A stretch of 64,000 nucleotides of DNA from Lucifuga dentata. Its lineage: Eukaryota > Chordata > Actinopteri > Ophidiiformes > Bythitidae. The notes beneath the pieces are model-generated. The model saw only the letters and a program-made list of their open reading frames with translations. It was not told the DNA's origin and searched no databases. The DNA lies in the NCBI GenBank assembly GCA_014773175.1, contig VXCM01003293.1, positions 1 through 64,000 on the forward strand, in the 5' to 3' direction. Shown piece after piece: positions 35,439 to 47,447 of this stretch (position 1 is its first letter; every line of letters starts with the position of its first letter). The position numbers and the translations under genes were made by a program.

Positions 35439-36390
35439 TGCAACATCTTTTAGTAGCCTGGCCACAGGTTTCCGGCGCACCTCCTCTCTGGATCACCGTC
35501 CAGACCCTACACACACCACCAATGGCCCCACCGACACTGAAACTGAACCCCTCACCGAGTGCCCAATTCACCCCTCAGGTGCCACTGACTGCCCCCTCCA
35601 CCCCTGTGCAGGAGATCTGGGCTCCTCTGAATGCCCCCTCCACCCAGATGAAGCAGAAAACACACCAGACTGCCCTCTCCACCATAGCAGCAGCTCAGAC
35701 TGTCCAGTTCACACCACGGGGGAAGCGCAGGACTGCCCCATGCATTCCACGGGTGCTCACAGCAGCCCGGGACACCATGACTGTCCCGTGCATGGGGAAG
35801 GGAGTCCGCCAAAACCTTCCACAGAGTGCCCACTTCACACCTCAGGGGTTCAAATCAGCATCAGCGCCCCAGAGCCTGACCCCCAGGAGGAGGAGGCCGA
35901 AACAGGGAACCACCGGCCTGGGGATTCAGCAGGAGACACGGGCAGCATGACTGCCTCCCGTGAGTCCCTCACTCGTTACCACGGAGCTGGAGCTGATGGA
36001 GGAGGAGGGATATCCTCCAACAACACTCTCTCTCATGTCCCACGCACGTCGGTGTTTAAGCGCCCTGGACGAAAGCGTCGCCACGGAGATGAAGCGTTTG
36101 ACCATGAGATCTCTGCCTTTTTCCCTGCCAACTTGGATTTCTTGGCTTTACAGGAAGTGTTTGACCATGGATCAACAACGAGACTGCGGAGGCAGCTGCA
36201 TCGTTACTTTCCCTATGTGCTGAGCGACGTCGGCCGGTACGGATGGAAAGGTTGCTGCTCCAGGTTTAAGTTCCTGAACAGCGGGCTGCTTTTGGCCAGC
36301 CGCTACCCAATCCTGGATGCGCGGTACGAGTGCTACCCCAATGGGAGAGGAGAGGATGCACTGGCAGCCAAAGGAGCGCTGTTTGCCAAG
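35439..36390 (+). CDS. smpd3: smpd3 coding exon 3: Cys-Pro-X-His repeat linker and start of the catalytic domain
   Basis: Residues 185-502. The exon begins in frame with SATSFSSLATGF, like the mammalian start of the linker. Residues 225-318 contain eight repeats of [D/E]CP[I/L/V/M]H spaced 10-16 residues apart, then an acidic Glu/Pro-rich stretch, a SRESL motif, and a basic RPGRKRRHGDEAFDHE entry into the DNase I-like (endonuclease/exonuclease/phosphatase) fold. Catalytic-domain marks seen: the metal-binding Glu of LQEVF (E424), FLNSGLLLASRYPI, and the DK-switch residues Asp491 and Lys496 in EDALAAKGALF. The acceptor at 35438 (ATCTATAG) follows a (TTTC)n microsatellite that forms the polypyrimidine tract. 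The donor is GCCAAG|GTCAGA at 36391, phase 0. The linker is longer than, and compositionally unlike, the mammalian one; both flanks are in the same frame, so the repeat frame is the coding one. Confidence 0.93.
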
Positions 36391-36660
36391 GTCAGATGAT
36401 TTACTTTACTTCCTGTTCCCCGGCCTCCATTTGTTGTTACATTAATGATGTGCACAATATGGCTGCAATGCATTAAGAATAAAAGATTCAAGAATGACCC
36501 CTCAAAAATCAAGTCTGAAGGAAATCGATGTTGGTGATTCTGATCGATAAAATCAAGTGTAACTGATTTATTGATCAGTGTAAGTGCTTATGATTAAAAT
36601 GTGAGTTGTTCATTGCGACTTTAATGACATGAAAAAATGTTTTTGGACATCAATTCTTAA

Positions 36661-37237
36661 AGGACGATACCACCCATTTTTCATGTTTGAGGCTACTGTA
36701 TTCAATTTTCATACATGTAAGGTTACCAACAACCATTTCCCAAAGGATAAAATCATATTTCAGATTTCCTAATATTTTGCAAAATCTTTTAATCTTTCAA
36801 AATCAAATATTCAAGTGATACACCCACCTTAAAAATCCATGTTTCGCCTGCTAATAGTTACACAGCCTTATGAAGTCATGGTCATTAAAATTTTTTTGAT
36901 AAACACAGATCTTCTCTTGGGACTATATTACCGGTGGAGACATACATTCAGTTCGCGCTATTTATTGCACTTAAACACTAAAATTACAAAACTTCGAAAA
37001 AACCTGAATACTCGTCTCGTTCACAATGATGGATTACCTATCCCAAGAACATTTCAAGTATCTACAAGTTGATTTTAGTAGCGTACCAGAATGAACTGAA
37101 ACCAATGAAACAAAGGTAGGAAAAACATTTTTAACTCACCGTTCCAGTAGCATGCTTTGGGAAATGATTGTCAGTAACGAAAATAAAAAAAATTGCATAG
37201 ATTAGGCTCAAACAGACAAAATGGGTGGTATGGTCCT
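36661..37237. mobile_element. TTAA MITE family 1, copy 7, in smpd3 intron 3
   Basis: Starts AGGACGATACCACCCATT after TTAA (36657-36660); ends AATGGGTGGTATGGTCCT, where the right TTAA has decayed to GTAA. Subtype with ACCACCCATTTT ends, like the copy at 41561. Confidence 0.85.
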
Positions 37238-38339
37238 GTAAATAGTTCAGGTATGGATGAGTTTGATGTCACATCTATTAGTCTATATTTAGGCCTGGCT
37301 GCTCTTTGGAGGCCATGACAAAGCTGTCTGGTTCGAGATTTTCAATCCAGCGGTCAAAAGAAAGACATATCCTGACGTCGTTCACTGCTCACGTTGTCCT
37401 TGGCTTCTTTTGAAGCCAGAATATCTTGCTTTTCTATTCACTTTGAGGACACAAAGGGAGGAACACTCACTTTTTCTTCATCTCTCTTCATTTCAGACTG
37501 AGCTGAATTAGAACTAAATGTCAGTACGACTGTAATTTGGTGCTTTTTCCTGCAGCAGAAATGTCTGCGCTCGGATTGCTTTGTAACATTTCAGCCAGAG
37601 GCTAATCTTGTCATCTCTGAGCTCATTATCTCAAGTAACTGAATCTGTCCATTAAGGCTATACTATATATATATACACATATATTCTAAATTAACCTATT
37701 AGACATTTCTGAAAGAGAGAATAAGCGTGAAAGACTGTGGAGGGTGGAGAGATTGAGACAGAAAGAGCTGTCTGCATTAATTAGCCATAAACATCTCAAT
37801 GCATGTGGGGCATGGTAGCCTGGTAAAGACATAACATGGTAAATCATTTCCCCTGATTCTGACATTCTATTCCTATAGTACAACCTTGATACAGCAGTAT
37901 ATGACTCAAACTCAATTCATTGGTCAACTGAACTGAAGAAAAAGCAACACGTTATCTTTTTTTTATAAAGAAAGGTGTATTTTAATCAACGTTTTATCCA
38001 CTTAAGCCTGACAGAGCTCTCAGAGAAAACAAGAGACATTTCTCATCATCATTTGATTTCTTCTTACCATATTGAAAACTTCGCCGTACACCAGTACCTG
38101 TTGTTGTATTTTTAGCTCACGCCGTCGTCTTCAGAACCTGTGGAAAACTGGCTGATCAAACACAGAGTTTAGAAATGCCAAGCCCAAAAAACACCAAAAA
38201 CAGAAGATTGTTGTTTTTTTTTTTAACATGAACTTTATTTCAAAATCTCATTCTCAGAATAAGATTTGACCTCCCAGATGTAAAGACAGTAGTCCCATGT
38301 GCAGTCCTGCAGCTTTAGGGACATCATCATTATCATTGG

Positions 38340-38590
38340 ACAGTGGTGGCCTAAAGGTTAGAGAAGAGCTCGTGACTGAAGGGTCGCCGGTTCAATCCCT
38401 GAACTGGCAGGAGAAATCTGGGTTGGGGAGGTGAATGAGCAGCACCTGCCCCTCCCTAATTATCACTACTGAAGTGCCCTTGAGCAAGGCACCTAACCCC
38501 CCCCAATGCTCCAGTGGAGCTGCTCCAGTGGCCAGCAGAGAAATCCGTGGCTGTACAGGGCAACTTCCAGGTGTGTGTGAGTGTGTGAGC
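38340..38590 (+). repeat. Second SINE type (tRNA-like head)
   Basis: GTGGTGGCCTAAAGGTTAGA (A-box region) and GCCGGTTCAATCCC (B box) are followed by GAGCAGCACCTGCCCCTCCC, GCCCTTGAGCAAGGCACCTA ACCCCCC and the usual body of a fish SINE different from the one at 26993. It ends in a GT-rich stretch near 38590. Confidence 0.75.
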
Positions 38591-39732
38591 AGGACGTTCC
38601 TGAAAAAGATCATTTAATACCCAGTGAACTAACCCTGAATTTCATTTTGTTTATTAGTTTATTTATCAGGGACAATGCTTATTGATCAACAGTAAAACAA
38701 TAAACTGTAAAAGAGTCAGAGTTAGCCCAAAAGGCTAATTTTCATCTGCAGTCCCTGGCCAGATGTTAAAAAAGGCACTCTAAAATCTGATTAAACATTA
38801 GTACATAGCTTTAAAATACCCATTTACAACTCAATACTATAATTAAAAAAAACAGCAACAAAAACAAAGTACAAACAATATAGCTATAAACAGCAGGAAT
38901 AAAACAACAGGCAGCAAGGTTAAATTAAGGTTAAAAGAAAAAATTAATACTAACTTTACTGATGTTAGTAAAGTTAGCAAAGTTAAATGTTGGAGTTGTA
39001 TAAATCAGCAGTCAGAGTGTAGCATCACAGCTGGGCGTGGCCTACCGAGAGCGAGGACACTGTCTGACTTTCTGCCCACGAGACGACCGTCGCTTTGGCT
39101 GCACGAGTCGAAGGGTTCAGTAACACCATAACGAAATTCCACTTAGAGCAGCAATTTCATCAGGGTCTGCAGTGAGTATATGCTATCTGTTCTAGTTCTG
39201 TTATAACCCGTTAGATGCAGCTCTAAGATGATTATTCCCACTCTGTGATGGAAACGTCAGCACAGGTTGCAGACGTCACTTACTGACACCCACAGACTAA
39301 CATCCATTCACACATTATACACCCATAACTGTGGTGAATCTGCACAACACAACAGTTACACACAACCATTCTGTCTCTTCCTGCCAACAAAACAGGATTT
39401 TACGTGTCATCTGCTCTAAAACCTTACAGTTTTTTTCTGTTTTCAAATACTGATCTTAATTCTCAATATCTCTTTATATATTATGTTGAAAACAGAAGAA
39501 TTCTGATGTGTTATGGTGATAACAGTTAGCATAATTTAATTCTAAAATACATTTATAAATTTTAAATAATAATGTTGTTGGCTTCATACTGGCTTTCTAC
39601 TGCGTTTATTCACAGTAAATAATTAGTATTTATTAGCAAATGATTATTGACAAGTAAGATTTTCACAGCAACAGCTTCTTTTCAATCTTTTCATATGTTT
39701 TTGTGGCTATATTTGAGTCCTAGAAATCTTAA

Positions 39733-39990
39733 AGGAGACATATTATCTTCTTTATATATTTTTATAGTGTAATATTTAGAGTTTGCATCAACCATTTTGT
39801 CAAAAGTGTTTGTGGTGTTACCAGCTCAGGCCTGACACTGCTGGCCGATCAGAACAGAGCGAGATTTTCAGGTGGAGTTCCTTAAAGAGCAACATAGCCC
39901 CCTGGTTTTAGCTTGACCAGGCCTCCTTCACACTCCTCCAAAGCAGATCCAAAATGAAAATAAGAACATGGAAATCTGTATAATCTGAAA
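39733..39990. mobile_element. TTAA MITE family 2, partial
   Basis: TTAA then AGGAGACATATTATC, followed by CTGGCCGATCAGAACAGAG and AATAAGAACATGGAAATCTG, in the same order as the complete copy. Internally shortened and lacking a clean right end. Confidence 0.6.
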
Positions 39991-40158
39991 GTACATTAAC
40001 CTTATTTCAACCTGTTTCCAACACAAATCAAGTCCTGTTTTTTCTAGCGCAGAAATCTACCTTATTGTGTTTTGGTGCATGATAGATTCCTGGAAAACGT
40101 GTGTTAATGTTCAGGTGCTGCATCCACGAGAGCCTAGCTGTTGCTGTGGTGATTTGGG

Positions 40159-40159
<1 letters not shown>

Positions 40160-40196
<37 letters not shown>
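40160..40196. repeat. (GT)n microsatellite
   Basis: About 18 GT units in smpd3 intron 3; a second GT array is at 40757-40790 and a third at 48204-48241. Confidence 0.95.
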
Positions 40197-40198
<2 letters not shown>

Positions 40199-40755
40199 TG
40201 GGACATTTAACACTGTAAATATTTGTTGTTCCATTGGTGACTATGTATTTGGGAGCTCATGAAAAAAATGCTGTTACACAAATGCATCATTTACTGTATG
40301 TGAGCCTGACTTACTTGACTCTAGAATCATATCAGTGTTTCTTTATTTTAGATGAATAATCAGCCTTATTCTCTTGTTTTCCACAAGCTAAAAAAAAGCT
40401 TGATTTACACTGGAAACAGCTTGTAATATTCTTACTGCTCTGGTGTTTGTGTTTATTTTATTTTTTTTCCGCTTGAAGACACAACAATGTAGGATTTAAG
40501 GCAGATGCAGAATGACGTGGTTCTTACTGTGGCTACCAGTTTAATTTGTCCTGTTTGTGATTGATTCATGATTCTTTAGACCTCATCTCTTCTTGCTTTG
40601 GAAACTGCTGTCTTTTCTGTTCTGAATAATGGGAAGATACACAGAGGGAAAACAGTTTGACTGTTCTCCTCTGAGAGGAAAAAGAGGAGTGTGTGTAAAG
40701 GCAGCGTACAATGAATCATGATGAAGTACGCAATGGTTTGTGTATGTCTCACTGG

Positions 40756-40791
<36 letters not shown>

Positions 40792-41416
40792 ATATTCCCC
40801 TGTGATAAGCGTTGACAGCCCGTGGGTTCATTAATCAGCCACATACCGTGACTGTCAGGATACGAGTCTGGATCTGATCCAGTTCCTGCTGGGCTGGCTC
40901 CACTTTTTATAGCCCGTTGATGAAGAAGGGTACCTGTGTGCGTACGTGTGTGTACAGCTGCATGCACGAGCGTTTGGCCAGCCATTTATTGTCTCTATCA
41001 TGTCCTAACACGACCTTCCATCCACTCCCTCCTGTGTGCAGCTTGTGCAGCTCTAATGCAGACAGGCTCCATCACAGTTTGCACGCTGACACGTCGTCCT
41101 GTTCGCTCCCGCTACCTGCTGACTGTCACTCCAGCTTACACGCTGACCTCACATCCTCCCTTTCAACACCTCTTTGGATATGACTTCATAGTTCCTCTGA
41201 CAGGCTGGACATTAGCCAACTGGCAGCAGAATGTCTCCGTGCAAGCTGCTTATTCTCGTGATGCCAAGCAAACAAAATTGTTTTCTTCACCGCTCTTTAC
41301 CTTATTAACAGCCATGCAGGTGTCACTTTTGGTGTTCTTATATACTGCAAAAAAAAAAATCTCTTTATCAGATCATTTTGTCTATAAATGACTGTTAAAA
41401 GTCTTATTTTTCTTAA

Positions 41417-42598
41417 AGCACCACATTGGTGATTTTACAGGTTTAAGCCCAATAAATTCAATCGCATATATGGTACATTACTGACCACCATTTTCCAAAC
41501 TGTATTTTAGTCTTCCTGTTATTTTGCCAAATACCCTACTATTTCAAAATCAAATATTAAAGGACCATACCACCAATTTTGCATGTTTGAGGCTAATATA
41601 TTAAATTTTCACACACTAAGGTTACTGACAACATTTCCCAAAGCATACTACTGGAACGATGAGTTAATTTTTTTTTCCAGACCAACACTGGTTTGGTTGT
41701 TCCTCCATAAAAACCTGGTACACTATTACAATCAACTTGCTGATACTTGAAATGTTCTTGGGATAGGTAATCCATCATCACGAACAAGACGTGGATTCAG
41801 GTTTTTTTTTTTTTTTTTTTGTTTTGTTTTTTTGAGGTTTCGTAATGACTGAGTGAATGTGTCTCCATTGGGGAATATAGTCCCAAAATAAGACCTGCGT
41901 TTATCAAAAAATTTAAATGACATGACTCCATAAGGTCGAGTAACTATTAGCAGGAGAAACATTGATGGGTGTATTGCTTGAATGTTAAATGTTTTAAAGA
42001 TTAAGAGATTTTGCAAAATATCAGTAAAAAATGCAAAATATCAGGAAAGTTTTATCCTTTGGGAAATGATTGTTAGTAACATTACATGTATGGCAATTGA
42101 ATATATTAGGCTCATACATGTAAAATGGGTGGTATGGTCCTTTAAGTGATACACCCACCTTAAAATTCAATGTTTTGTTGCCAACATGTACTATATTTCT
42201 GATTATAGAAGGCACTGTCATTTTTAATTTCTTGGTAAAAGCGTCTGGGACTATATTTCCTGGTGGAGACATACATCGCCTTCTGTGCAGCTCTGTGTTG
42301 GATCGTTAAATAAAGTTACTATGACAAAAAAAAAAAAAAAANAAAAAAAAAAAAAAAACTAAAGATACTTCTTGTTCGCTGTCATGGATTACTTATTTCA
42401 AGCAGGTTTCAAATCTCTAGAAGTTGATTTTTATAGTGTAATGGAATGGACTGACACCAAAGGCAGTCTGGAAGGTAGGAAAAACAAGCCTAATATTTAC
42501 AATCTAGTAATAAATTTTGAGAAATGGTTGTCAGTAACATAACATGTATGCAGGTTGCATATATTGGGCTCAAACATGCAAAATCACTGGTGTTGTCC
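41417..42598. mobile_element. TTAA MITE family 1, copy 8, carrying another copy inside
   Basis: Outer ends AGCACCACATTGGTGATT (41417) and AAATCACTGGTGTTGTCC (to 42598), flanked by TTAA at 41413 and 42599. Its interior is split at TTAA by a full second copy (41561-42141). An A homopolymer with N at 42342 lies in the right half. Confidence 0.85.
41561..42141. mobile_element. TTAA MITE family 1, copy 9, nested in copy 8
   Basis: A 581-bp copy flanked by TTAA at 41557-41560 and 42142-42145. Its ends AGGACCATACCACCAATT and ATGGGTGGTATGGTCCT are of the ACCACC subtype, different from those of the host copy. Confidence 0.88.
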
Positions 42599-43473
42599 TT
42601 AATACAACGTACTTATTTTGAGAATTTGTGAGAATTCTTTATTCTAGTGCAATGCATTCTTTGCTTGAATGTTGTCTAACGATACCAACATTCATTTCAT
42701 TTCTTGAAAAAAGCTGATTATTACTTTTAACAGCACAAAATATTTATGCCATTTTCTGTTGTTTTACAAAGTAAAGTTATTAGGACTCAGTTATAGGAAA
42801 AAAAATAACTTTGGTATGATGGAGATTTGTTTGATAAATTTTTATTATAAAATTTTTCTTGTTTAAAGTTTAAGAACACATAATGTAGCTGCTGCATATA
42901 AGCATTAATTTAGCTGTAGTTCTCTTCATTTATCACACTTTTGCCATGCAGTTAGATGCAGGCTATTTGATGTCAATATCCTATATTTTACCCATAAAAA
43001 CCCTGCGTTTTTAGGTTGTTAGTTGTAGTTGAGCTGGATCACGTTCTCACCCGCACCACAGTTCTGTTGGAAGAGGACAGAGGCTTTCATCTGGCATCTT
43101 GCTGCGGTTATTTAGTGCTATTTTAGCCTGTAAAAACTGTAAGACTCCCATTAACCTGCTTTTTGGAGAGCCGCACATGTTGTGCTGCAGTCAGGATGGT
43201 GCAAAAACAGACACATCAGTGATCATCTAAAGAGCACAAAACTACACAAGGATAGTTATTCTCCTTTTTCATGAGCTGTTGGATACACCAGCACCACTTT
43301 TTCGCTCATATTTTTTTAAGGTTCTAACCCTTCAAAATGCACACTTCCTCCACTAGCCATCACAGAATGAAGAAGCATTAACTTTACCTCACCAAAATAA
43401 AATTGTAGGAAATAAAAGGTATATTTAATGGGTATCTTTTAGGTACCAGCTACCTAAAAGTTACCTATTACCT

Positions 43474-43516
43474 AAATTTGTAGCAGAGGTTATGTAGGAA
43501 CCTCTGCTACAAATTT
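43474..43516. repeat. Perfect 18-bp hairpin with 7-nt loop
   Basis: AAATTTGTAGCAGAGGTT (43474-43491), loop ATGTAGG, then its exact complement (43499-43516). GGTACC palindromes lie 30 bases outside on the left and 18 bases on the right. Confidence 0.8.
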
Positions 43517-43888
43517 GCAAAGTACAATGAGGTACCACTTCATTAACATACAAACAGAGACAGAAATATAAAAATGAGAGGAGAGAGTCTGCAGGAAAAT
43601 AAATACCTGCAGCCCCGGCTAAGATTGGAAATCTATTTGTACCAGTTAGCAATTTCTGGTTTAGATATATAGAGTCAAGTTACCCAATTACCTTTTGGCC
43701 AGAATTATAATTGATTTCAACTATGCATACGCACGCAGTTGTTATCTGACCAGAGTTGCTCACACACTTGTGTAATTTATGTCAATATTGAGGATTAAAC
43801 ACGATTTCCACCAGGGAGCATTATAAGAGGTAACACATAATCTGTTGGCGCTGGAACACCTTGAAAACTGCCTGTGATTTCACCTTAA

Positions 43889-44198
43889 AGGACCATTCCG
43901 GCAATTGTGCATGTTTGAGCCCAACATATGCAACCTGCATATATGTTGTTACTCACAACCAATTTCAAAACACTGTATTTTAGTTTTCCTGTTATTTTTT
44001 TTAAATCTCCTAATCTTTCAAAATCAAATTTTCACCTTATAATTAAATGTTTCACCTTCTAACACTTATGCACAATTGTAGAAGGGATATTTTATTTTCT
44101 CTGTAAAAGCCGTCTTTCCCTGGGACTATATTTCCTGGCGGAGACATACATTGTCTTTCATGCGGCTCAGTGTTGGATTACTAAATAAAGTTACTTCA
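43889..44198. mobile_element. TTAA MITE family 1, left part only
   Basis: TTAA (43885-43888) then AGGACCATTCCGGCAATT and the usual interior up to GGATTACTAAATAAAGTTAC. The right half is missing. Confidence 0.8.
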
Positions 44199-45449
44199 AA
44201 AAAAATGGCAAAGTAACAGCAGTTGTCATTGTTGCTGCACAGCTGCCTGCCCCTGTTGTATAATTCTTGATAATATAAGTCAGAGGCAGTTTTTTTTGTC
44301 TTAAGCAGACAAGTCATGTTTATTGAAGAGGCTCAGCTGAGGATAAAACATCTATATACAAGAGATTCTGATGAGACATGGAAATACTGGCTACCTTATA
44401 GTGATAGGAAACAAGTTAGGGAAAGCATGGTCAAACTTTGTGTGTGTGCATGTGTGTGTATGTGTGTGTGATGATATGGTACTTCAGTTTATAAGGGCAG
44501 AAGGACAGACAGCTGTAAACTGAGGATGTAGAAGTGGGTAACTTATCACGTAGAAAAGCCACTGGACAATTGAAGGAAAGCAGCAGCAGGGATAGACTGA
44601 AATAAAGGTTGGAGTTGAACTAAAGGTCAAACTAACTGGGTTGGGGGGGGGGGANTGGGGGGGGGGTATCTTACAATTTAATTTTTAAGCATTTATAATA
44701 TTTCTCTAATATTTTTTTTTACATGTATTGCATCTTGTGACGGTTTCACATTATGCATTCATGTGACCCAAAGCATCAAATGAATGCAGGATATGCATGG
44801 CAGCCATCACACATACACACACTTAACGTCATGTATAATTATTTATTGTTTGCTTTATTGTTGCTTTTGTGCGGATGACCAGTTGTTGTTACTTTGGCTG
44901 CAGCACTTCGGCATCAGCTCTTTGTATCCCGTCTGTTTTCTAGCCGGCCGCTGGCTTTGATGTGCCTGTTGCTCTCCTCATCCTCTCCCTCCTCCAGACA
45001 TCTTGGCAGCTTCCCAACGCAGCATCACGTTGTGAACCCTTCTTCCCCTCCGTGATCCTTTGGTCATTCTAGCTCATTACTGCCGCGCACTCCGGCTCGC
45101 TCTGCTGTCAGCTGGGATGCATCTCATTAGAGGCATTTCATTTGATGTACCTGATGCTCATGCTGCGTTGTTGTTCATCACTGCTGCATTCATTCTTTTA
45201 TATCGAAACATAAATAAGGACACTCAGTCAGAAGTTATTGTCGAGGAGGTCCTTGAAATCTTTTTTGTTTTCAGGTTTGCGTCTGCCACTAAGGATTTGC
45301 TGCTCTGATGCTTTTGCCTTTAGTTTACTGCAGATCAGCAGTTCATCAGACAGTGTTTGTAACAGTCAGTTTATTTTTATAAGCACATTTAAAAGCTACA
45401 AGGTTGAACAAAGTGCTGTACAATTATAAAACATGAATGCAAATAAATA

Positions 45450-46205
45450 AAACCAGTAGGGAAAGTTCAAGTTCAGGTTTATTTATGTAGTCCAATATCT
45501 AATGTCTCAATGGGCTTCACAATCCAAAACCAACACATAGCAGGAGCAGCACATAACATACACAATGATATGATAGTTAAAACACCATGAAATAGGTTAA
45601 AACAAGGTATAATCATACTTCGTAGTGGAAAGATTCCACTTAACGAGTTAAAACAAATGTAAAAAGGTACGTTTTTAATTTAGACTTCAAAGAGTAAAGT
45701 GAGTTGGATTGTCTTATATCAACAGGCTGTTCCACAAAACAGGAGCACGATGAGAGAAAACCCGAGATCCCACCGACTTCTTGTTCACACCTCAACTGAT
45801 AGTAAACCGGCATTTTGGGATCGTAGAGTTTGAGGTGGTTCATAAGGCTACAGCAGTGTAGCTAAGCATGAGGGTGCAGCTTCTTTTAAAACCTTGTAAG
45901 TTAATAAAAGCATCTTAAAATCACATTGCGCATAAACAGGAAGCCAGTGAAGTGACAATAATACAATTTATATAATTTTCTAGTTTTTGTTAAAACTCTA
46001 GCAGCTGCATTTTGAACCATCTGAAGCTTTTTAAGGCTACACTTAGGTAGACCAGAAAATAAAACATTACAATAATCCAACCTAGATGACACAAATGCAT
46101 GGATTAAAGCCTCAGCATCAGCTTTGGAAAGACAGGATCTAATTTTTGCAATGTTGTGAAGATGAAAGAATGCAGTCTTGGTGACTTCAGTGATATGAGC
46201 ATGAA
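45450..46205 (-). pseudogene. Older L2-type LINE remnant (C-terminal part and 3' region)
   Basis: Minus-strand translation at about 46200-45975 reads VTKTAFFHLHNIAKIRSCLS, then ALIHAFVSSRLDYCNVLFSG and LKKLQMVQNAAARVL, the conserved end of L2/Rex1/CR1-like reverse transcriptase proteins. The rest, to 45450, is the degenerate 3' part. No open frame of useful length remains; 5' truncated. Confidence 0.8.
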
Positions 46206-46207
46206 AA

Positions 46208-47095
46208 AATAAATTGAAATAAAACAAAATAAAACACCAAAGACAACCATAAAAGATGATGCTAAGACACAACAGAGCAGAAGTCAAACTTCAGGCTGGA
46301 TTTTAAAAGGCCAAGGAGAATAAATAAGTTTTTAGCCGCAATTTAAAAGTCAGCAATGTCGGTGCAGTCTTAATGTGAAGGGGTAAACTATTCCAAAGTT
46401 TTGGAGCTGCTACCGCAAAGGCACCGTCTCCCTTAAGCTTCAGTCTGGACTTGGAATGACATGAAGCATCTGGTCAGCAGACCTGAAGATCTAGAGGGAG
46501 TGTGGAGGCGTAAAAGGTCTGAGAGGTACGGCGGTGCCAACCCATTCAGTGACTTAAAGACAAACAGTAAAATCTTTAAATCAATCCTGTGGTGACTGGA
46601 AGCCAGTGGAGAGAGGCGAGTACGGGGGAGATGTGGTCTCGTTTGTGAGTACCCATCAGGAGCCGAGCAGTGGCATTCTGGACCAACTGCAGACGATTGA
46701 AGGACGATTGGTTGATTCTAACATTACAGAGAAGAGGTTTGATTTTTGCTAACTGTCTCAGCTGAAATAAGCTGCTTTTAACAACTGAATTTATTTGTCC
46801 GGTATTAATGTATTATCAAATATCACACCCAGGTTCTTTACTAACGGTTTGCTGTAGGGTGAGAGGGCCGAGGTTTGTATCCAGGGAGTCAAGAGAGTCA
46901 GGAGCCCAATCATCAAAATCTCAGTTTTATTTTCATTCAGTTTGAGCAAATTTAGAGACATCCAGGCTTTAATGTCTTCCAGGCAGTCCAATAAGGATTT
47001 TAGGGAGTTCTTGCTANATTTAGAGACATCCAGGCTTTAATGTCTTCCAGGCAGTCCAATAAGGATTTTAGGGAGTTCTTGCTATTTTGAGTCAG
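46208..47095 (-). pseudogene. L2-type LINE, 5'-truncated, frameshifted
   Basis: The minus strand from about 46990 encodes DIKAWMSLNLLKLNENKTEI, then PLVKNLGVIFDNTL; after a frameshift near 46795 come SSFNRLQLVQNATARLL, HISPVLASLHWLPV, and after another shift near 46575 PYLSDLLRLHTPSRSS, with the end near 46303. These are the thumb/C-terminal blocks of an L2/CR1-type reverse transcriptase. A 67-bp assembly duplication around N at 47017 (46950-47016, 47018-47084) disturbs the 5' side. It abuts the older copy. Confidence 0.85.
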
Positions 47096-47447
47096 CGGTA
47101 AATAAATTTGTCTGTCGTGTTAGTTTTTTTTAATGTACGTATATATCAATAAAGTTTAAGTTTCTTTTATTTCTGTTCAGCCTCACGCCGACCCTCCCAC
47201 ATGAAAAACTCTGACATGAATTGGATATTAAATGGATATTCAGTAAATATTGTTATAGCATATGTGGCACATTGGATATTCTGGATATGCAATACCTTTT
47301 ATATCAGTTATATGGAAAGCAGCAAAACAGACCAAATTATTTTTAAAAAAAAGTTCTTGTTCGTAACTCATAACTTCATAAATGTGCATTTGAGACCATA
47401 AATCTATGGTTAAATTTATCATGTAACAGTTTGTCAAAAAGTGTTAT

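Noticed and set aside
35366..35950. Open frame of about 194 residues overlapping smpd3 exon 3 in the +1 frame
   Set aside because: It starts in the intronic TTTC repeat and has no family similarity. The openness follows from the repetitive composition of the true CPXH frame, whose flanks match nSMase2.
40936..41391. Open frame of about 151 residues at 40.9-41.4 kb
   Set aside because: No recognisable domain, no splice context and low-complexity composition at the end; a chance frame in intron 3.
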